A stretch of 64,000 nt of DNA from Paenibacillus wynnii (GTDB lineage: Bacteria > Bacillota > Bacilli > Paenibacillales > Paenibacillaceae), in assembly GCF_030812855.1 (NCBI RefSeq), contig NZ_JAUSTK010000003.1, forward strand, positions 62,001-126,000, read 5' to 3'. The notes under the pieces were generated by a model, which was not told the DNA's origin, made no database searches, and saw only the letters and a list, made by a program, of their open reading frames with translations. Shown here piece after piece: positions 1 through 10,648 of this stretch (its first letter is position 1; each line of letters starts with the position of its first letter). Both the position numbers and the translations under genes were made by a program.

Positions 1-3000
1 GTCGCGCTCCGGTGTTTTGCCCTTGGTCAGTGTGTTAAAGACGAAGTTAGCTTTACCACCCCGGATAAGGTCGAGAATGGTTGGTTCTCCTTCATCAAGC
101 TTGTTAACGTTCATTACGTTCAGACCTGCTTCTTCGAGTGCAGTTGCTGTTCCACCGGTTGCAATGATCTTGTAGCCCATCGCGTGGAAGCCTTTCATAA
201 GCTCAACGGCTTCAGCCTTGTCTTTATCCGCTACGGTTACGATGATTGCTCCTGTAGAAGGAATCTTCATCCCCGCTCCGATCAAGCCCTTATACAAAGC
301 TTTGGCGTACAATTTATCACGACCCATAACTTCACCGGTCGACTTCATTTCAGGTCCCAGAGTAGGTTCTACTCTACGTAGCTTGGCAAAAGAGAACACC
401 GGTACTTTTACCGAAACATAGTCGCTTTCAGGCCATAGACCTTCTACATAACCATCGTCCTTCAGCTTGCTCCCGAGAATGATCTTTGTAGCCAAGTGAG
501 CCATTGGAATTCCTGTCACCTTACTCAGGAACGGAACCGTACGCGAGGAGCGTGGATTTACTTCGATTACATACACTTCATTTTGATAAATTACGAATTG
601 AATGTTTACTAGACCAATGGTCTTCAGTTCCTTGGCAATCTTGATCGTAATGTCCGCGATCTTCTGCTTGAGGCCTTCATCCAAATATTGCGGAGGATAT
701 ACGGCTATGGAGTCACCGGAGTGGACACCAGCGCGTTCTACGTGCTCCATGATACCCGGAATAACAACCGTCTCACCATCGCAAATCGCGTCAACTTCAA
801 CCTCTTTACCAAGCATATAACGGTCAATCAATACCGGATGTTCCGGATTGACCTTTACCGCTTCTTTCATATAGCTGAGCAGTTCCGTGTCATTGTAGAC
901 AATTTCCATCGCGCGTCCGCCCAGTACATAGGAAGGACGTACCAGTACAGGATAACCAAGGTCTTGTGCAGTCTGTACAGCATCATCTATGGAATCAACC
1001 GTCTTGCCTTTAGGCTGTGCCACATCAAGACGGGACAGCAGCGCTTCGAACTTCTTACGGTTCTCAGCTTCATCGATACTTTCCAGACTGGTTCCAAGGA
1101 TATTAACGCCGGCTGCACTGAGCGGTGCAGCAAGGTTAATGGCCGTCTGTCCGCCGAACTGCACGATAACTCCGATTGGATTCTCTTGGGCAATCACGTT
1201 CATTACATCCTCAAAGAAAAGCGGTTCAAAATACAAGCGGTCCGAAGTGTTGAAGTCTGTTGATACCGTCTCGGGATTGTTGTTAATAATTACGGCTTCA
1301 TAACCTGCCTTTTGAATTGCCCATACTGCATGCACAGTAGAGTAGTCAAACTCAATCCCTTGACCGATCCGTATTGGGCCGGAGCCGAGTACGATGACTT
1401 TTTGCTTGTCGGAATGGATGACTTCGTTCTCCGTCTCATAGGTTGAGTAGTAATACGGTGTGGAGGCCTCAAATTCAGCCGCACAGGTATCTACCATTTT
1501 GAAGACAGGTGTCAATCCTTGCTTCAGGCGGAATACCCGAACCTCGGATTCTTTGGTTTGTTCACCGTCAGGATATGCTTGTGCTCGAATTTCTGCAATA
1601 GCCCGATCCGTAAAGCCTTTACGCTTAGCTTGGTACAATGTCTCCGGGGATAAACTTACTTCACCGCGAATGACATCTTCAAATTGGATCAACCCTTCGA
1701 TCTTGGAGAGGAACCACCAATCAATGTTCGTGATATCCTGAACTTCTTGTAATCCATAACCGCGGCGGAACGCTTCTGCGATCAGGAATAGGCGCTCATC
1801 ATCCGCTTTTGCCAAGCGTTCACGGAGGACACTCTCCTCCAGAGCATCCGTACCCGGCAGGTAGAAACGGTGAACACCAATTTCCAAGGAACGGATGGCT
1901 TTATGAATCGACTCTTCAAAAGTACGGCCTATAGCCATAACCTCACCGGTCGCCTTCATTTGCGTGCCAAGCTTCCGGTTCGCATAGATGAACTTATCAA
2001 AAGGCCAGCGTGGAATTTTACTTACGATATAGTCAAGTGTTGGTTCAAAGCAGGCATATGTCTGTCCGGTAACCGGATTAACGATTTCATCCAAAGTATA
2101 GCCCAGCGCGATTTTGGCTGCCATTTTCGCAATCGGATAGCCTGTAGCCTTCGAAGCCAAAGCCGATGAACGGCTTACACGAGGGTTAACTTCAATGACA
2201 TAGTATTGATAGCTTTGCGGATCAAGCGCGAATTGTACGTTACAACCGCCTTCAATATTAAGCGCACGAATAATTTTGAGTGAAGCACTGCGCAGCATTT
2301 GGTACTCACGGTCAGAGAGGGTTTGGCTCGGTGCCACAACGATACTGTCTCCCGTATGCACTCCAACTGGATCAAAGTTCTCCATGTTGCAGACAACGAT
2401 ACAGTTGTCGTTCGCATCACGCATAACCTCGTATTCAACTTCCTTCATGCCTGCAATACTCTTCTCTACCAGACATTGACCGATCGGGCTATAACGAATA
2501 CCCGCTTTGACTGTCTCACGAAGTTCTTCTTCATTGTCGCAAATCCCGCCGCCTGTTCCGCCCAAGGTATAAGCCGGACGCACAATCAACGGATAGCCGA
2601 TTCCTGATGCGAATTCAAGAGCTTCCTCCAAGGTGGTGATAATGGAGCTTTCCGGTACAGGCTGATCCAGTTCACGCATCAGATCACGGAACAAATCGCG
2701 ATCTTCTGCCTTCTCAATGGATTCAAGCTGCGTACCCAGCAGTTTAACGTTCTCCTTCTCGAGTACACCTGCGCGGGCCAATTCTACGGCCATATTCAGG
2801 CCGGTCTGTCCGCCTAACGTTGGAAGCAATCCATCCGGGCGCTCTTGACGGATAATGGCAGTTACAAATTCTAGGGTAATCGGCTCGATATACACTTTAT
2901 CAGCCATGTTAGTATCCGTCATAATGGTCGCTGGGTTACTGTTAATCAGAACGACCTCGACGCCTTCTTCTTTCAGCGCTTGGCAAGCCTGAGTCCCTGC

Positions 3001-3084
3001 ATAGTCAAATTCAGCAGCCTGCCCAATGACAATTGGGCCGGATCCGATTACGAGTATCTTCTTGAGCTTATCGTTCTTTGGCAT
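1..3084 (-). CDS. carB: Carbamoyl-phosphate synthase large subunit (partial, C-terminus cut by window edge)
   Basis: Large subunit of carbamoyl-phosphate synthase, which makes carbamoyl phosphate from ammonia (channelled from CarA), bicarbonate and two ATP for pyrimidine and arginine synthesis. I read it in one open frame from ATG at 3084 to base 1, 1028 codons without a stop. The family is about 1070 residues, so roughly 40 C-terminal residues are missing. The N-terminus reads [20 protein letters not shown], followed by the two homologous ATP-grasp halves, and the last visible residues (NVNKL then ANFVFNTL) fit the C-terminal MGS-like regulatory domain. The start lies one base beyond the carA stop and its ribosome site (AAAGGAG) is inside the carA 3' end, so the two are translationally coupled. 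Whether this copy is a pyrimidine- or arginine-dedicated synthase rests on context, which is the pyr operon. Confidence 0.97.
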   Translation of the reverse strand, partial: MPKNDKLKKILVIGSGPIVIGQAAEFDYAGTQACQALKEEGVEVVLINSNPATIMTDTNMADKVYIEPITLEFVTAIIRQERPDGLLPTLGGQTGLNMAVELARAGVLEKENVKLLGTQLESIEKAEDRDLFRDLMRELDQPVPESSIITTLEEALEFASGIGYPLIVRPAYTLGGTGGGICDNEEELRETVKAGIRYSPIGQCLVEKSIAGMKEVEYEVMRDANDNCIVVCNMENFDPVGVHTGDSIVVAPSQTLSDREYQMLRSASLKIIRALNIEGGCNVQFALDPQSYQYYVIEVNPRVSRSSALASKATGYPIAKMAAKIALGYTLDEIVNPVTGQTYACFEPTLDYIVSKIPRWPFDKFIYANRKLGTQMKATGEVMAIGRTFEESIHKAIRSLEIGVHRFYLPGTDALEESVLRERLAKADDERLFLIAEAFRRGYGLQEVQDITNIDWWFLSKIEGLIQFEDVIRGEVSLSPETLYQAKRKGFTDRAIAEIRAQAYPDGEQTKESEVRVFRLKQGLTPVFKMVDTCAAEFEASTPYYYSTYETENEVIHSDKQKVIVLGSGPIRIGQGIEFDYSTVHAVWAIQKAGYEAVIINNNPETVSTDFNTSDRLYFEPLFFEDVMNVIAQENPIGVIVQFGGQTAINLAAPLSAAGVNILGTSLESIDEAENRKKFEALLSRLDVAQPKGKTVDSIDDAVQTAQDLGYPVLVRPSYVLGGRAMEIVYNDTELLSYMKEAVKVNPEHPVLIDRYMLGKEVEVDAICDGETVVIPGIMEHVERAGVHSGDSIAVYPPQYLDEGLKQKIADITIKIAKELKTIGLVNIQFVIYQNEVYVIEVNPRSSRTVPFLSKVTGIPMAHLATKIILGSKLKDDGYVEGLWPESDYVSVKVPVFSFAKLRRVEPTLGPEMKSTGEVMGRDKLYAKALYKGLIGAGMKIPSTGAIIVTVADKDKAEAVELMKGFHAMGYKIIATGGTATALEEAGLNVMNVNKLDEGEPTILDLIRGGKANFVFNTLTKGKTPERD

Positions 3085-3085
3085 G

Positions 3086-4264
3086 TTATAGAGCTCCTTT
3101 CACGGCTTCGAGCTGTGGTGTTGGTTTCGGCGCCGTGATTCTGGCGTTCGCTGCAAGTTGTGCCTGACGGGAGCTTACAGGAGTGTTAGCTTTGTGGTCA
3201 GCAATCATTTGCAAGAAGCGGTCGAACAAGTAACTGCTGTCATGCGGGCCCGGCGCCGCTTCCGGATGATACTGCACCGAAAAAGCAGGGTAGCGGGTAT
3301 GTTTGAGTCCTTCGACAGTCTTATCATTGTTATTGATATGCGTAACTTCTAGATCCGTATTTAATACAGAATTCTCATTCACGGTAAAACCATGGTTTTG
3401 TGAGGTGATGAAGCAACGTCCGCTTTCCAGTTCTTTTACTGGATGGTTCCCACCGCGGTGACCAAACTTCAGCTTCTCCGTATCTGCACCGCAAGCCAGC
3501 GCAAACAGCTGATGTCCTAGGCAGATGCCAAAGATCGGATACTCACCGAGCAGCTCGGAAATGGTCTTAACAGCATAAGGAACATCTTTAGGGTCCCCAG
3601 GGCCATTCGAAAGCTGAATGCCATCCGGGTTCAGGCGGCGAATCTCATCCGCGGTTACATCATGAGGTACGACTACAACATCACAACCGCGGCTGTTCAA
3701 TTCACGCAGAATGCCCGTTTTTGCACCGTAATCCACAAGTACGATCCGTTCTTTACTTCCAGGACTGCTGTATGCAGTGGTGGTAGACGTGCGAGCTACC
3801 TGGTTGCGCAGCTCCTCAATGGTGGTATCGCCCATCATTTCCATCAGTTCTTCCACACGCTTGTTAGAGGTAGTTAGGATAGCCTTCATGGTGCCGTAAT
3901 GACGAATGATGCGTGTCAGCATCCGCGTGTCAATCTCACTGATCCCGGGAATGTCGTATTCCTTCAACAGGTCGTCAACACTGTATTCAGCTCTCCAGTT
4001 ACTTGGGACTGTCTCGTGACGACGCACTACGAAGCCATGTACAAAAGGGCGTACAGATTCAAAATCATCCCGGGTAATGCCGTAATTTCCAATCAGAGGG
4101 TATGTCATTGTAACGATTTGACCACAGTAGGAAGGATCCGACAGCACCTCCTGGTAACCTGTAATCCCTGTATTAAACACAACCTCGCCTGTCTTTTCGC
4201 CCTCAGCGCCAAATGCGGTACCTGTAAACAGTGTTCCGTCCTGAAGCAGCAATCTCGCTTGCAT
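3086..4264 (-). CDS. carA: Carbamoyl-phosphate synthase small (glutaminase) subunit
   Basis: Glutamine amidotransferase subunit that hydrolyses glutamine and passes ammonia to CarB. The 392-residue product has the small-subunit N-terminal domain ([15 protein letters not shown]) and a C-terminal class I glutaminase domain with the nucleophile motif [12 protein letters not shown] (Cys near residue 247) and the His/Glu pair in [11 protein letters not shown]. An upstream in-frame GTG at 4273 exists, but ATG 4264 is preferred because AAGGAG lies eight bases before it and family proteins begin here. It follows pyrC by 44 bases and is followed by carB with a one-base gap. Length is normal for the family, and nothing is broken. 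Confidence 0.97.
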   Translation of the reverse strand: MQARLLLQDGTLFTGTAFGAEGEKTGEVVFNTGITGYQEVLSDPSYCGQIVTMTYPLIGNYGITRDDFESVRPFVHGFVVRRHETVPSNWRAEYSVDDLLKEYDIPGISEIDTRMLTRIIRHYGTMKAILTTSNKRVEELMEMMGDTTIEELRNQVARTSTTTAYSSPGSKERIVLVDYGAKTGILRELNSRGCDVVVVPHDVTADEIRRLNPDGIQLSNGPGDPKDVPYAVKTISELLGEYPIFGICLGHQLFALACGADTEKLKFGHRGGNHPVKELESGRCFITSQNHGFTVNENSVLNTDLEVTHINNNDKTVEGLKHTRYPAFSVQYHPEAAPGPHDSSYLFDRFLQMIADHKANTPVSSRQAQLAANARITAPKPTPQLEAVKGAL

Positions 4265-4308
4265 TCCCTTCACTCCTTCTTGTTGTTTCTATAATTAATG
4301 TCTGTTAG

Positions 4309-5586
4309 TTAGTTATTTGCATTCCAAACTTCTTTGCCTTCTACCCAAGTCATCACTGGCCAACCTTTAAGCTTCCACCCTGCAAAAGGAGTGTTGCGTC
4401 CCTTGCTTGCGAAGGTTCCAGGATCTACTTCCAACTCCTGCTCCAGATCAATTAGTGTCAAATCCGCAGGAGCTCCGATATCCAGAACACCTGTATTCAA
4501 GCGGAATACCCGGGCCGGATCGGCAGTCATTCTTTGTACCAGCAGGGACAGATCCCATTTACCAGATTCCACAAAAGCTGTATACAGCAGCGGGAAGGCC
4601 GTCTCGAAGCCAACGATACCGAAAGGTGCAAGCTGCATTCCTTTTGCTTTCTCTTCCTCGCTATGCGGGGCATGGTCGGTAACAATCATATCCAAGGTGC
4701 CGTCCAGTAGCCCTTCGATACAGGCTTCGACATCGCGCCGGGACCGCAAGGGCGGGTTCATTTTCCAATTGGCGTCCATACCCGGAATGTCTTCTTCAGA
4801 AAGTAGAAGATGGTGCGGGCAAACCTCAGCAGTTACTTTTATTCCGATTTGCTTAGCTTGTCTGATCAATCGAACGGATTGTTCTGTGCTGACATGACAT
4901 ACGTGGTAGTGAACCCCTGTCGCCTCGGCCAGCAAAATATCACGTCCAACGTGAATCGCTTCGGATTCATTCGGGATGCCCTTCAAACCATGTCGGGTCG
5001 CGAACTTCCCTTCATTTACACAAGCACCTTCAACCAGCGAATTATCCTCACAATGTGCAATAACCGGCATATCCAGTGCTGCTGCGATATTCATGGCATC
5101 CTTCATCATTTGTGCATTTTGTACACCTACGCCATCATCCGTAAACCCGATTGCCCCGGCTTCCTTCAATGCTGCAAAATCCGTTAACTCTCGGCCCAAC
5201 TCATTCTTGGTGATTGCTGCATAAGGAAGCACCTTTACCAGACCTGCTTCACGGGCTTTGTCTTTTACAAATTGCACAATCTCAGGTGTGTCTGTTACAG
5301 GCCGTGTATTAGGCATACAGGCGATCGTGGTAAATCCACCCTTGGCTGCCGAACGGCTTCCTGTTTCCACTGTCTCCTTGTGCTCAAAACCAGGTTCGCG
5401 AAGATGTACGTGCATGTCGATCAACCCTGGAATCAAAAGCTTTCCTTTGGCATCGATTATTTCTGCAGCCTCGCCAGCTTCTTGTTTGCCGTCCAATACA
5501 GCAGAGATAACTCCGTCCTGAAGTACAATATGTTTTAGTTCCAGATTGCCATCCTTGTTAATCATGCTGGCGTTCTTGATAATCAC
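4309..5586 (-). CDS. pyrC: Dihydroorotase
   Basis: Zinc amidohydrolase that cyclises carbamoyl aspartate to dihydroorotate, the third step of pyrimidine synthesis. The 425-residue protein shows the metal-binding DMHVHLREPG motif near residue 58, the HCED and CHVS histidine motifs and the late VTDHAPHSEEEK segment with the catalytic Asp, typical of class I bacterial dihydroorotases. The frame is open upstream to 5643, but the start is taken as GTG 5586, eight bases after AAAGGAG and matching where the family begins (VIIKNA). It lies between pyrB and carA in the pyr operon, 95 bases after pyrB. No internal attenuator was recognised in that gap. Confidence 0.95.
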   Translation of the reverse strand: MIIKNASMINKDGNLELKHIVLQDGVISAVLDGKQEAGEAAEIIDAKGKLLIPGLIDMHVHLREPGFEHKETVETGSRSAAKGGFTTIACMPNTRPVTDTPEIVQFVKDKAREAGLVKVLPYAAITKNELGRELTDFAALKEAGAIGFTDDGVGVQNAQMMKDAMNIAAALDMPVIAHCEDNSLVEGACVNEGKFATRHGLKGIPNESEAIHVGRDILLAEATGVHYHVCHVSTEQSVRLIRQAKQIGIKVTAEVCPHHLLLSEEDIPGMDANWKMNPPLRSRRDVEACIEGLLDGTLDMIVTDHAPHSEEEKAKGMQLAPFGIVGFETAFPLLYTAFVESGKWDLSLLVQRMTADPARVFRLNTGVLDIGAPADLTLIDLEQELEVDPGTFASKGRNTPFAGWKLKGWPVMTWVEGKEVWNANN

Positions 5587-5681
5587 ATTCAAAACTCCTT
5601 TTGGCCGCGGTAGGCCTCTCGTTATTATATAATAAAAATTCATCTTTGTGTATATTTATTAATACCTTTATGTCGGATTTT

Positions 5682-6590
5682 TTAGAGTACCGCTCTTTCT
5701 ATAACCGCCATCCGAACGGGCACCCCGTTTGCCATCTGTGGAAAAATCCTTGATTTACTGCTTTCTACCACGGAATCATCAATTTCTACATTACGATTGA
5801 CCGGAGCAGGATGCATAATGATTGTACCTGCCCCCAGCTTAGCGGCCCGTTCCTCCGTGAGTCCAAACTGCCTGCGGTATTCATCAGCGGATTGCAATAT
5901 CCCTACTGCGTGGCGTTCAAGCTGTACGCGGAGCATCATGACCACATCAGCTTTCAGAGCTTCTTCTATAGAAACGTATGGAGCATAGGGCATTAATTCT
6001 GGTGCTTTCATATTCTCCGGCGCACAGAACTGCACTTGTGCCCCCATCTTCGTAAGTCCCCACAGGTTGGAGCGGGCCACCCGACTATGCATAATGTCTC
6101 CGATTATAGATACCTTCAGCCCTTTTAGCTCTCCAAAGGTTTTAGTCATTGTGTACATATCCAGCAGCGCCTGTGTCGGATGCTCGTTATTTCCGTCTCC
6201 CGCATTGATAAGCGGAATGGATACCTTCTCAGCTAATTGCTGTAACACTCCTGCAGGCTTCAACCGTATTACTCCGGCATCAATACCCATAGATTCCAAA
6301 GTTCGCACAGTGTCGTATATGGACTCGCCTTTTTCTACACTGGAGGCTGCAGACGTAAAGTTCAGAACCTGCGCTCCAAGGCGTTTTTCTGCCATTTCGA
6401 ACGAGAACCGGGTTCGTGTGCTATTCTCAAAAAACATGTTCGACACAAATTTCGATTCCAGCACTGGTGTTAATTTCTCAGCCTGCTTATCCCAATATGC
6501 TGTTCTATTCAGCAGTTGAACAATCTCTGACTGATTCAGTTCCTTCAAACCCAGCAGACTGCGTTCCTTCACCATGGTTGCCGTCATCAT
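5682..6590 (-). CDS. pyrB: Aspartate carbamoyltransferase catalytic subunit
   Basis: Transfers the carbamoyl group from carbamoyl phosphate to aspartate, the committed step of pyrimidine synthesis. The 302-residue product carries the carbamoyl-phosphate binding signature ENSTRTRFSFE near residue 55 and the HPTQALLDMYT motif near residue 135, followed by the aspartate-binding half with HPAPVNRNVEID. Two adjacent ATG codons (6590 and 6587) follow GGGAGG, so either could initiate. The gene begins two bases after the pyrR stop and its ribosome site is within the pyrR end, implying coupling. Unlike in B. subtilis, no uracil permease gene lies between pyrR and pyrB. Confidence 0.97.
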   Translation of the reverse strand: MMTATMVKERSLLGLKELNQSEIVQLLNRTAYWDKQAEKLTPVLESKFVSNMFFENSTRTRFSFEMAEKRLGAQVLNFTSAASSVEKGESIYDTVRTLESMGIDAGVIRLKPAGVLQQLAEKVSIPLINAGDGNNEHPTQALLDMYTMTKTFGELKGLKVSIIGDIMHSRVARSNLWGLTKMGAQVQFCAPENMKAPELMPYAPYVSIEEALKADVVMMLRVQLERHAVGILQSADEYRRQFGLTEERAAKLGAGTIIMHPAPVNRNVEIDDSVVESSKSRIFPQMANGVPVRMAVIERAVL

Positions 6591-6592
6591 TG

Positions 6593-7393
<801 letters not shown>

Positions 7394-7411
7394 CGCTATT
7401 CATTTAAAAGA

Positions 7412-7440
7412 AGTATGACAGAACTCGTAACGTGTGTCAA
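7412..7440 (-). promoter_or_regulatory. Sigma-A promoter of the pyr operon
   Basis: TTGACA at 7435-7440, a 17-base spacer and CATACT at 7412-7417 on the minus strand. Transcription would start near 7405, just before the PyrR-binding motif. It lies about 28 bases beyond the stop of the small membrane protein gene. Confidence 0.8.
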
Positions 7441-7468
7441 CTCTGATAACCCACTTCTGCGAACAATG

Positions 7469-7717
7469 TCATTTTATGAAGCTGACAACGATTAAGATCA
7501 GGATCAGTACGGGAATTCCAAATACAATGGCATAGCCTACAAATTTTAGAGGTTCAGGCAGACTGTTTAAATCAATTTTCTCAGGAGGACCACCGGACTC
7601 AATTTGCTGAAATAACCTGATTTGTTCATCTTTGTAGCCGGAATTGGAATCAATTGGTACTTCCACCTTCCGCTCGGTTTCATGAATTTTATATGGATCT
7701 TTGGATTTCGTATTCAT
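7469..7717 (-). CDS. Small C-terminal single-pass membrane protein, unknown function
   Basis: I do not recognise this 82-residue protein. It begins MNTKSKDPYKIHETERKVEV at ATG 7717, ten bases after GGAGG; the in-frame extension to 7741 is less likely. About 57 charged, soluble residues are followed by one hydrophobic segment near residues 59-80 (FVGYAIVFGIPVLILILIVV) ending in SFIK, so it looks tail-anchored with a cytoplasmic N-terminal part. It is transcribed in the same direction as the pyr operon and ends about 28 bases before the pyr -35 box, with no clear terminator between. To its other side lies the 52-bp repeat array. Codon use looks ordinary. Confidence 0.75.
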   Translation of the reverse strand: MNTKSKDPYKIHETERKVEVPIDSNSGYKDEQIRLFQQIESGGPPEKIDLNSLPEPLKFVGYAIVFGIPVLILILIVVSFIK

Positions 7718-7800
7718 TCGAATCACTCCTCCAAATGACAAATACTTTTTACATATTTTTCATCATACCATATTTCTTTTACTACATTCTGGCCAAGACA

Positions 7801-8158
7801 GGAGCGGTATTGTTGTACTTTATGCAGGATCTCGGGCACAAACCATGCCCCGGGAGCGGTATTGTAGTATAAAGTGCAGGAATTTGAGTAGATACGGTGG
7901 CTCTGGAGCTGGATTGTTGTATAAAGTGCAGGAATTTGAGTAGATACGGTGGCTCTGGAGCTGGATTGTTGTATAAAGTGCAGGAATTTGAGTAGATATG
8001 GTGGCTGTGGAGCTGGATTGTTGTATAAAGTGCAGGAATTTAGGCGGATATAGTGGCTGTAGAGCTAGATTGTTGTATAAAGTGTAGGAATTTGAGTAGA
8101 TATGGTGGCTGTGGAGCTGGATTGTTGTACTTTTATACGAAAATAACGTAGGATTTTC
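7801..8158. repeat. 52-bp tandem repeat array (seven units, last one partial)
   Basis: Units start at 7801, 7853, 7905, 7957, 8009, 8061 and 8113, exactly 52 bp apart each time. The five internal units are nearly identical (GGAGCTGGATTGTTGTATAA then AGTGCAGGAATTTGAGTAGA and a GGTGGCTCT-type end). The first and last units are diverged outside the core. Each unit contains TTGTA-N5-TGCA, or in the last a decayed version. The array fills most of the 577 bp between the small membrane protein gene and dapL. No open reading frame here looks real. Confidence 0.92.
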
Positions 8159-8169
8159 ATTTTAGGGGG

Positions 8170-8185
8170 TGACGCCTTAGCGTCA
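8170..8185. repeat. Short perfect hairpin sequence after the repeat array
   Basis: TGACGC, a 4-base loop CTTA, then GCGTCA forms a perfect 6-bp inverted repeat between the array and the dapL terminator. Function unknown; no U tract follows in either direction. Confidence 0.5.
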
Positions 8186-8232
8186 TGGGTGTTTGTGCAG
8201 GATTTCAGGCGTTTCACACAACAAAAAAAAGC

Positions 8233-8259
8233 AAAAAAGCCTACCGGCAACGGTAGGCT
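8233..8259 (-). terminator. Intrinsic terminator after dapL
   Basis: GCCTACCG and CGGTAGGC (8239-8246 and 8251-8258) form a strong stem followed on the minus strand by a run of U, about 35 bases after the dapL stop. Confidence 0.85.
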
Positions 8260-8294
8260 TTACTTATTCATTCAGTTAATTAAAATTCAATACA

Positions 8295-9548
8295 TTAAAA
8301 TTCAAACTCAACGTCACTCAACCGTCTCTGAATTTCAGAGATTACGCGTTTTTCTTCCTCTTCACCTTTAGCGATAAAGGTAACCGAGAAACGTACGAAA
8401 GATCCGGCATCATCCCAAGGGACACTGGAAATCAATTTCTCACGAATCAGGAACTGCGAGAAGTCTTCACCGGATTCAAAACGACGTCCGCCCTTAACAC
8501 CTTTTGGAGCTTCTACGTAAAGGAAGAAAGAACCCTTTGGTTTCTCTGCCTTAAATCCGAGGCTGTTCAAAGCATCCACGAGCAGGTTATGACGGCGGGA
8601 ATACTTGGCAGCGATTGCTTCAGTAATCTCAGGATGCGAAAGGCCGTAAGCAGCCGCTTTCTGAATAGCGATAAATTGACCGGAATCATTGTTATCTTTA
8701 ATATCGCTGAACGCTTTAACAACAAGTGGATTCCCAGCAACAAAACCAATTCTCCAACCTGTCATATTGTAGGATTTAGAAAGGGAATGAAGTTCTACAC
8801 CAACATCCTTCGCTCCCGGTACAGACAAGAAGCTAAGCGGCTTCATGCCATCATAGGTTAAAGCAGCATAAGGAGCATCGTGGATGACTACTACATCATA
8901 TTTTTTAGCCCAAGCTACAACTTCAGCGAAAAATTCAGGAGTCGCACTGGCACCCGTTGGATTGTTCGGATAGTTTAGATAAATTAGCTTCGCCTTACGG
9001 GCAACCTCTTCTGGAATGGCATTCAGGTCAGGAAGGAAATTATTCTCCTTCTTCAGTTCCACTGTATACACTTGTCCACCCAGATACTTGGTGTGCGTAC
9101 CCAACACAGGGTAACCAGGCACTGTCATAATGGTGATGTCCCCTGGATTGATGAAGCAGGATGGCAGCATAGCCAGTGCAGGCTTGGAGCCGATAGAATG
9201 CACAACCTCTGTCTCAGGATCGATGCCCTCTACACGGAATACTTCCCGCAAATACTCAGCAGCCGCTGTCTTAAATTCAGGAATCCCGTTATCTGCATAT
9301 CCCCGGTTTTCTTCCTTCAATGCTTCTTCTGCCAGCTTGGCAACGATGCCTTCGTCCGCCATTTCATCGGGTTCGCCCACACCGAGGTCGATCAGCTCAA
9401 TATCGGGAAAATCCTTCTTCGCGGATGCTTTAGCGCGTTTGATTTTCTCGAATTTGTAGATTGCTGTGTCTTTGCCATAGTTAGCGCCACCGATGCGGTC
9501 CGCAAAATTAGTCTGAATAAATGTTTCCTGATATTGTTCAATACTCAT
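8295..9548 (-). CDS. dapL: LL-diaminopimelate aminotransferase
   Basis: PLP enzyme of the class I/II aminotransferase fold. By overall similarity to the DapL group it converts tetrahydrodipicolinate directly to LL-diaminopimelate, feeding lysine and peptidoglycan. The 417-residue protein has the NYPNNPTGA substrate/PLP motif, HDAPYAAL with the cofactor-binding Asp/Tyr, and the Schiff-base lysine in SLSKSYNMTGWRIGF near residue 255. The start ATG 9548 has GGGAG about 13 bases upstream, a long spacing. The meso-DAP-type MurE encoded in this window is a consistent consumer. An alternative reading as another aspartate-family aminotransferase cannot be excluded from motifs alone. It is followed by its own terminator. 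Confidence 0.87.
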   Translation of the reverse strand: MSIEQYQETFIQTNFADRIGGANYGKDTAIYKFEKIKRAKASAKKDFPDIELIDLGVGEPDEMADEGIVAKLAEEALKEENRGYADNGIPEFKTAAAEYLREVFRVEGIDPETEVVHSIGSKPALAMLPSCFINPGDITIMTVPGYPVLGTHTKYLGGQVYTVELKKENNFLPDLNAIPEEVARKAKLIYLNYPNNPTGASATPEFFAEVVAWAKKYDVVVIHDAPYAALTYDGMKPLSFLSVPGAKDVGVELHSLSKSYNMTGWRIGFVAGNPLVVKAFSDIKDNNDSGQFIAIQKAAAYGLSHPEITEAIAAKYSRRHNLLVDALNSLGFKAEKPKGSFFLYVEAPKGVKGGRRFESGEDFSQFLIREKLISSVPWDDAGSFVRFSVTFIAKGEEEEKRVISEIQRRLSDVEFEF

Positions 9549-9676
9549 AATTGTCGTCTCATCTCCCGGATAATAATAGAAAGCATAGGATGACCTGCAC
9601 CTATACTTTCTGATATTTTTAAATATGACGTAAAGCTTGCTTCAAAACCATGGATTAATACTCAATTCATTTGTAC

Positions 9677-10648
9677 TTATCTGCTGCGCAGGGTGAACAA
9701 CAGATCTTCCATGTCAGCAGGTAACGGCGCACTGAATTCCATATATTCTCCTGAAGAAGGATGTACAAATCCGAGGACGGCTGCATGCAGGGCCTGACCC
9801 GTCATAGTTGTCCCTTTGCTGCGCCCATATATCGGATCTCCAGCGAGCGGATGTCCGATAAACTTCATATGTACACGGATTTGATGGGTACGTCCCGTCT
9901 CCAATTGCAGCTCAACCAAAGTACAATCTCCAAAGCGTTCAATTACCGTAAAATGGGTCACGGATTTTTTACTGTTCTTCTGTGTAACCACATACAGCTT
10001 ACGATCATGAGGATCCCTGCCGATAGGTGCGTCCACTGTGCCTTTGTCATGAGTAATATTACCCTGAACAATCGCAATATATCGGCGTGTTACACTATGC
10101 TCCTTAAGCTGGGCAGAGAGGGAGGCATGACTGGCGTCATTTTTGGCGGCCATGATGAGCCCGGAAGTATCTTTATCAATTCTATGCACAATCCCCGGAC
10201 GAATCTCTCCGTTAATTCCCGAAAGATCCTTGCAGTGATACATCAAAGCATTCACTAAAGTGCCTGAAGGATGACCTACAGCCGGATGCACGACCATGCC
10301 GCGCTTTTTATTAATAACAATCACATCACTGTCTTCGTATACAACTTCGAGCGGAATATTCTCAGCTACCAGATCCGTAACTTCCGTTTCTGGAACCACA
10401 ACTGTAACTACTTCCCCTTCCAAAAGCTTATGATTGGCCTTGACCGGAGCCCCATTGACATTAACATGTCCATCATTGATCCATAGCTGTACCTGGGATC
10501 GTGAAATATTGCCCTCCCAAGACTCTGTTATATATTTATCGACCCGCTCGCGGGCATGCTCTGCAGTTACGGTCCACTCCGTGACGTCCTTCTCTTCTTC
10601 GTAGTCAGATGCCTTAGGATGATTGACGTCTTTGTCCAAATTATTCAT
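9677..10648 (-). CDS. RluA-family 23S rRNA pseudouridine synthase (YlyB/RluD type)
   Basis: Isomerises specific uridines in large-subunit rRNA to pseudouridine. The 323-residue protein has an N-terminal S4 RNA-binding domain (RVDKYI, SRSQVQLWINDGHVNVNG, residues about 30-90) and the catalytic domain with HRIDKDTSGL (catalytic Asp near residue 160) and GRTHQIRVHMKFIGHPL. It overlaps the lspA 3' end by eight bases (ATG 10648, lspA stop at 10641), the same order as the lspA-ylyB pair of B. subtilis. The ribosome site AGAAGGGA abuts the ATG, so a slightly later start such as TTG 10639 is possible. The N-terminal 30 residues are acidic and probably flexible. Confidence 0.93.
   Translation of the reverse strand: MNNLDKDVNHPKASDYEEEKDVTEWTVTAEHARERVDKYITESWEGNISRSQVQLWINDGHVNVNGAPVKANHKLLEGEVVTVVVPETEVTDLVAENIPLEVVYEDSDVIVINKKRGMVVHPAVGHPSGTLVNALMYHCKDLSGINGEIRPGIVHRIDKDTSGLIMAAKNDASHASLSAQLKEHSVTRRYIAIVQGNITHDKGTVDAPIGRDPHDRKLYVVTQKNSKKSVTHFTVIERFGDCTLVELQLETGRTHQIRVHMKFIGHPLAGDPIYGRSKGTTMTGQALHAAVLGFVHPSSGEYMEFSAPLPADMEDLLFTLRSR

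Noticed and set aside
688-1263. 191-residue open frame on the plus strand
   Set aside because: It is antisense to the intact carB frame, and its translation has no recognisable domain.
7801-8158. CRISPR array, because of regular repeats
   Set aside because: The whole 52-bp unit is conserved between copies; there are no unique spacers and no cas genes.
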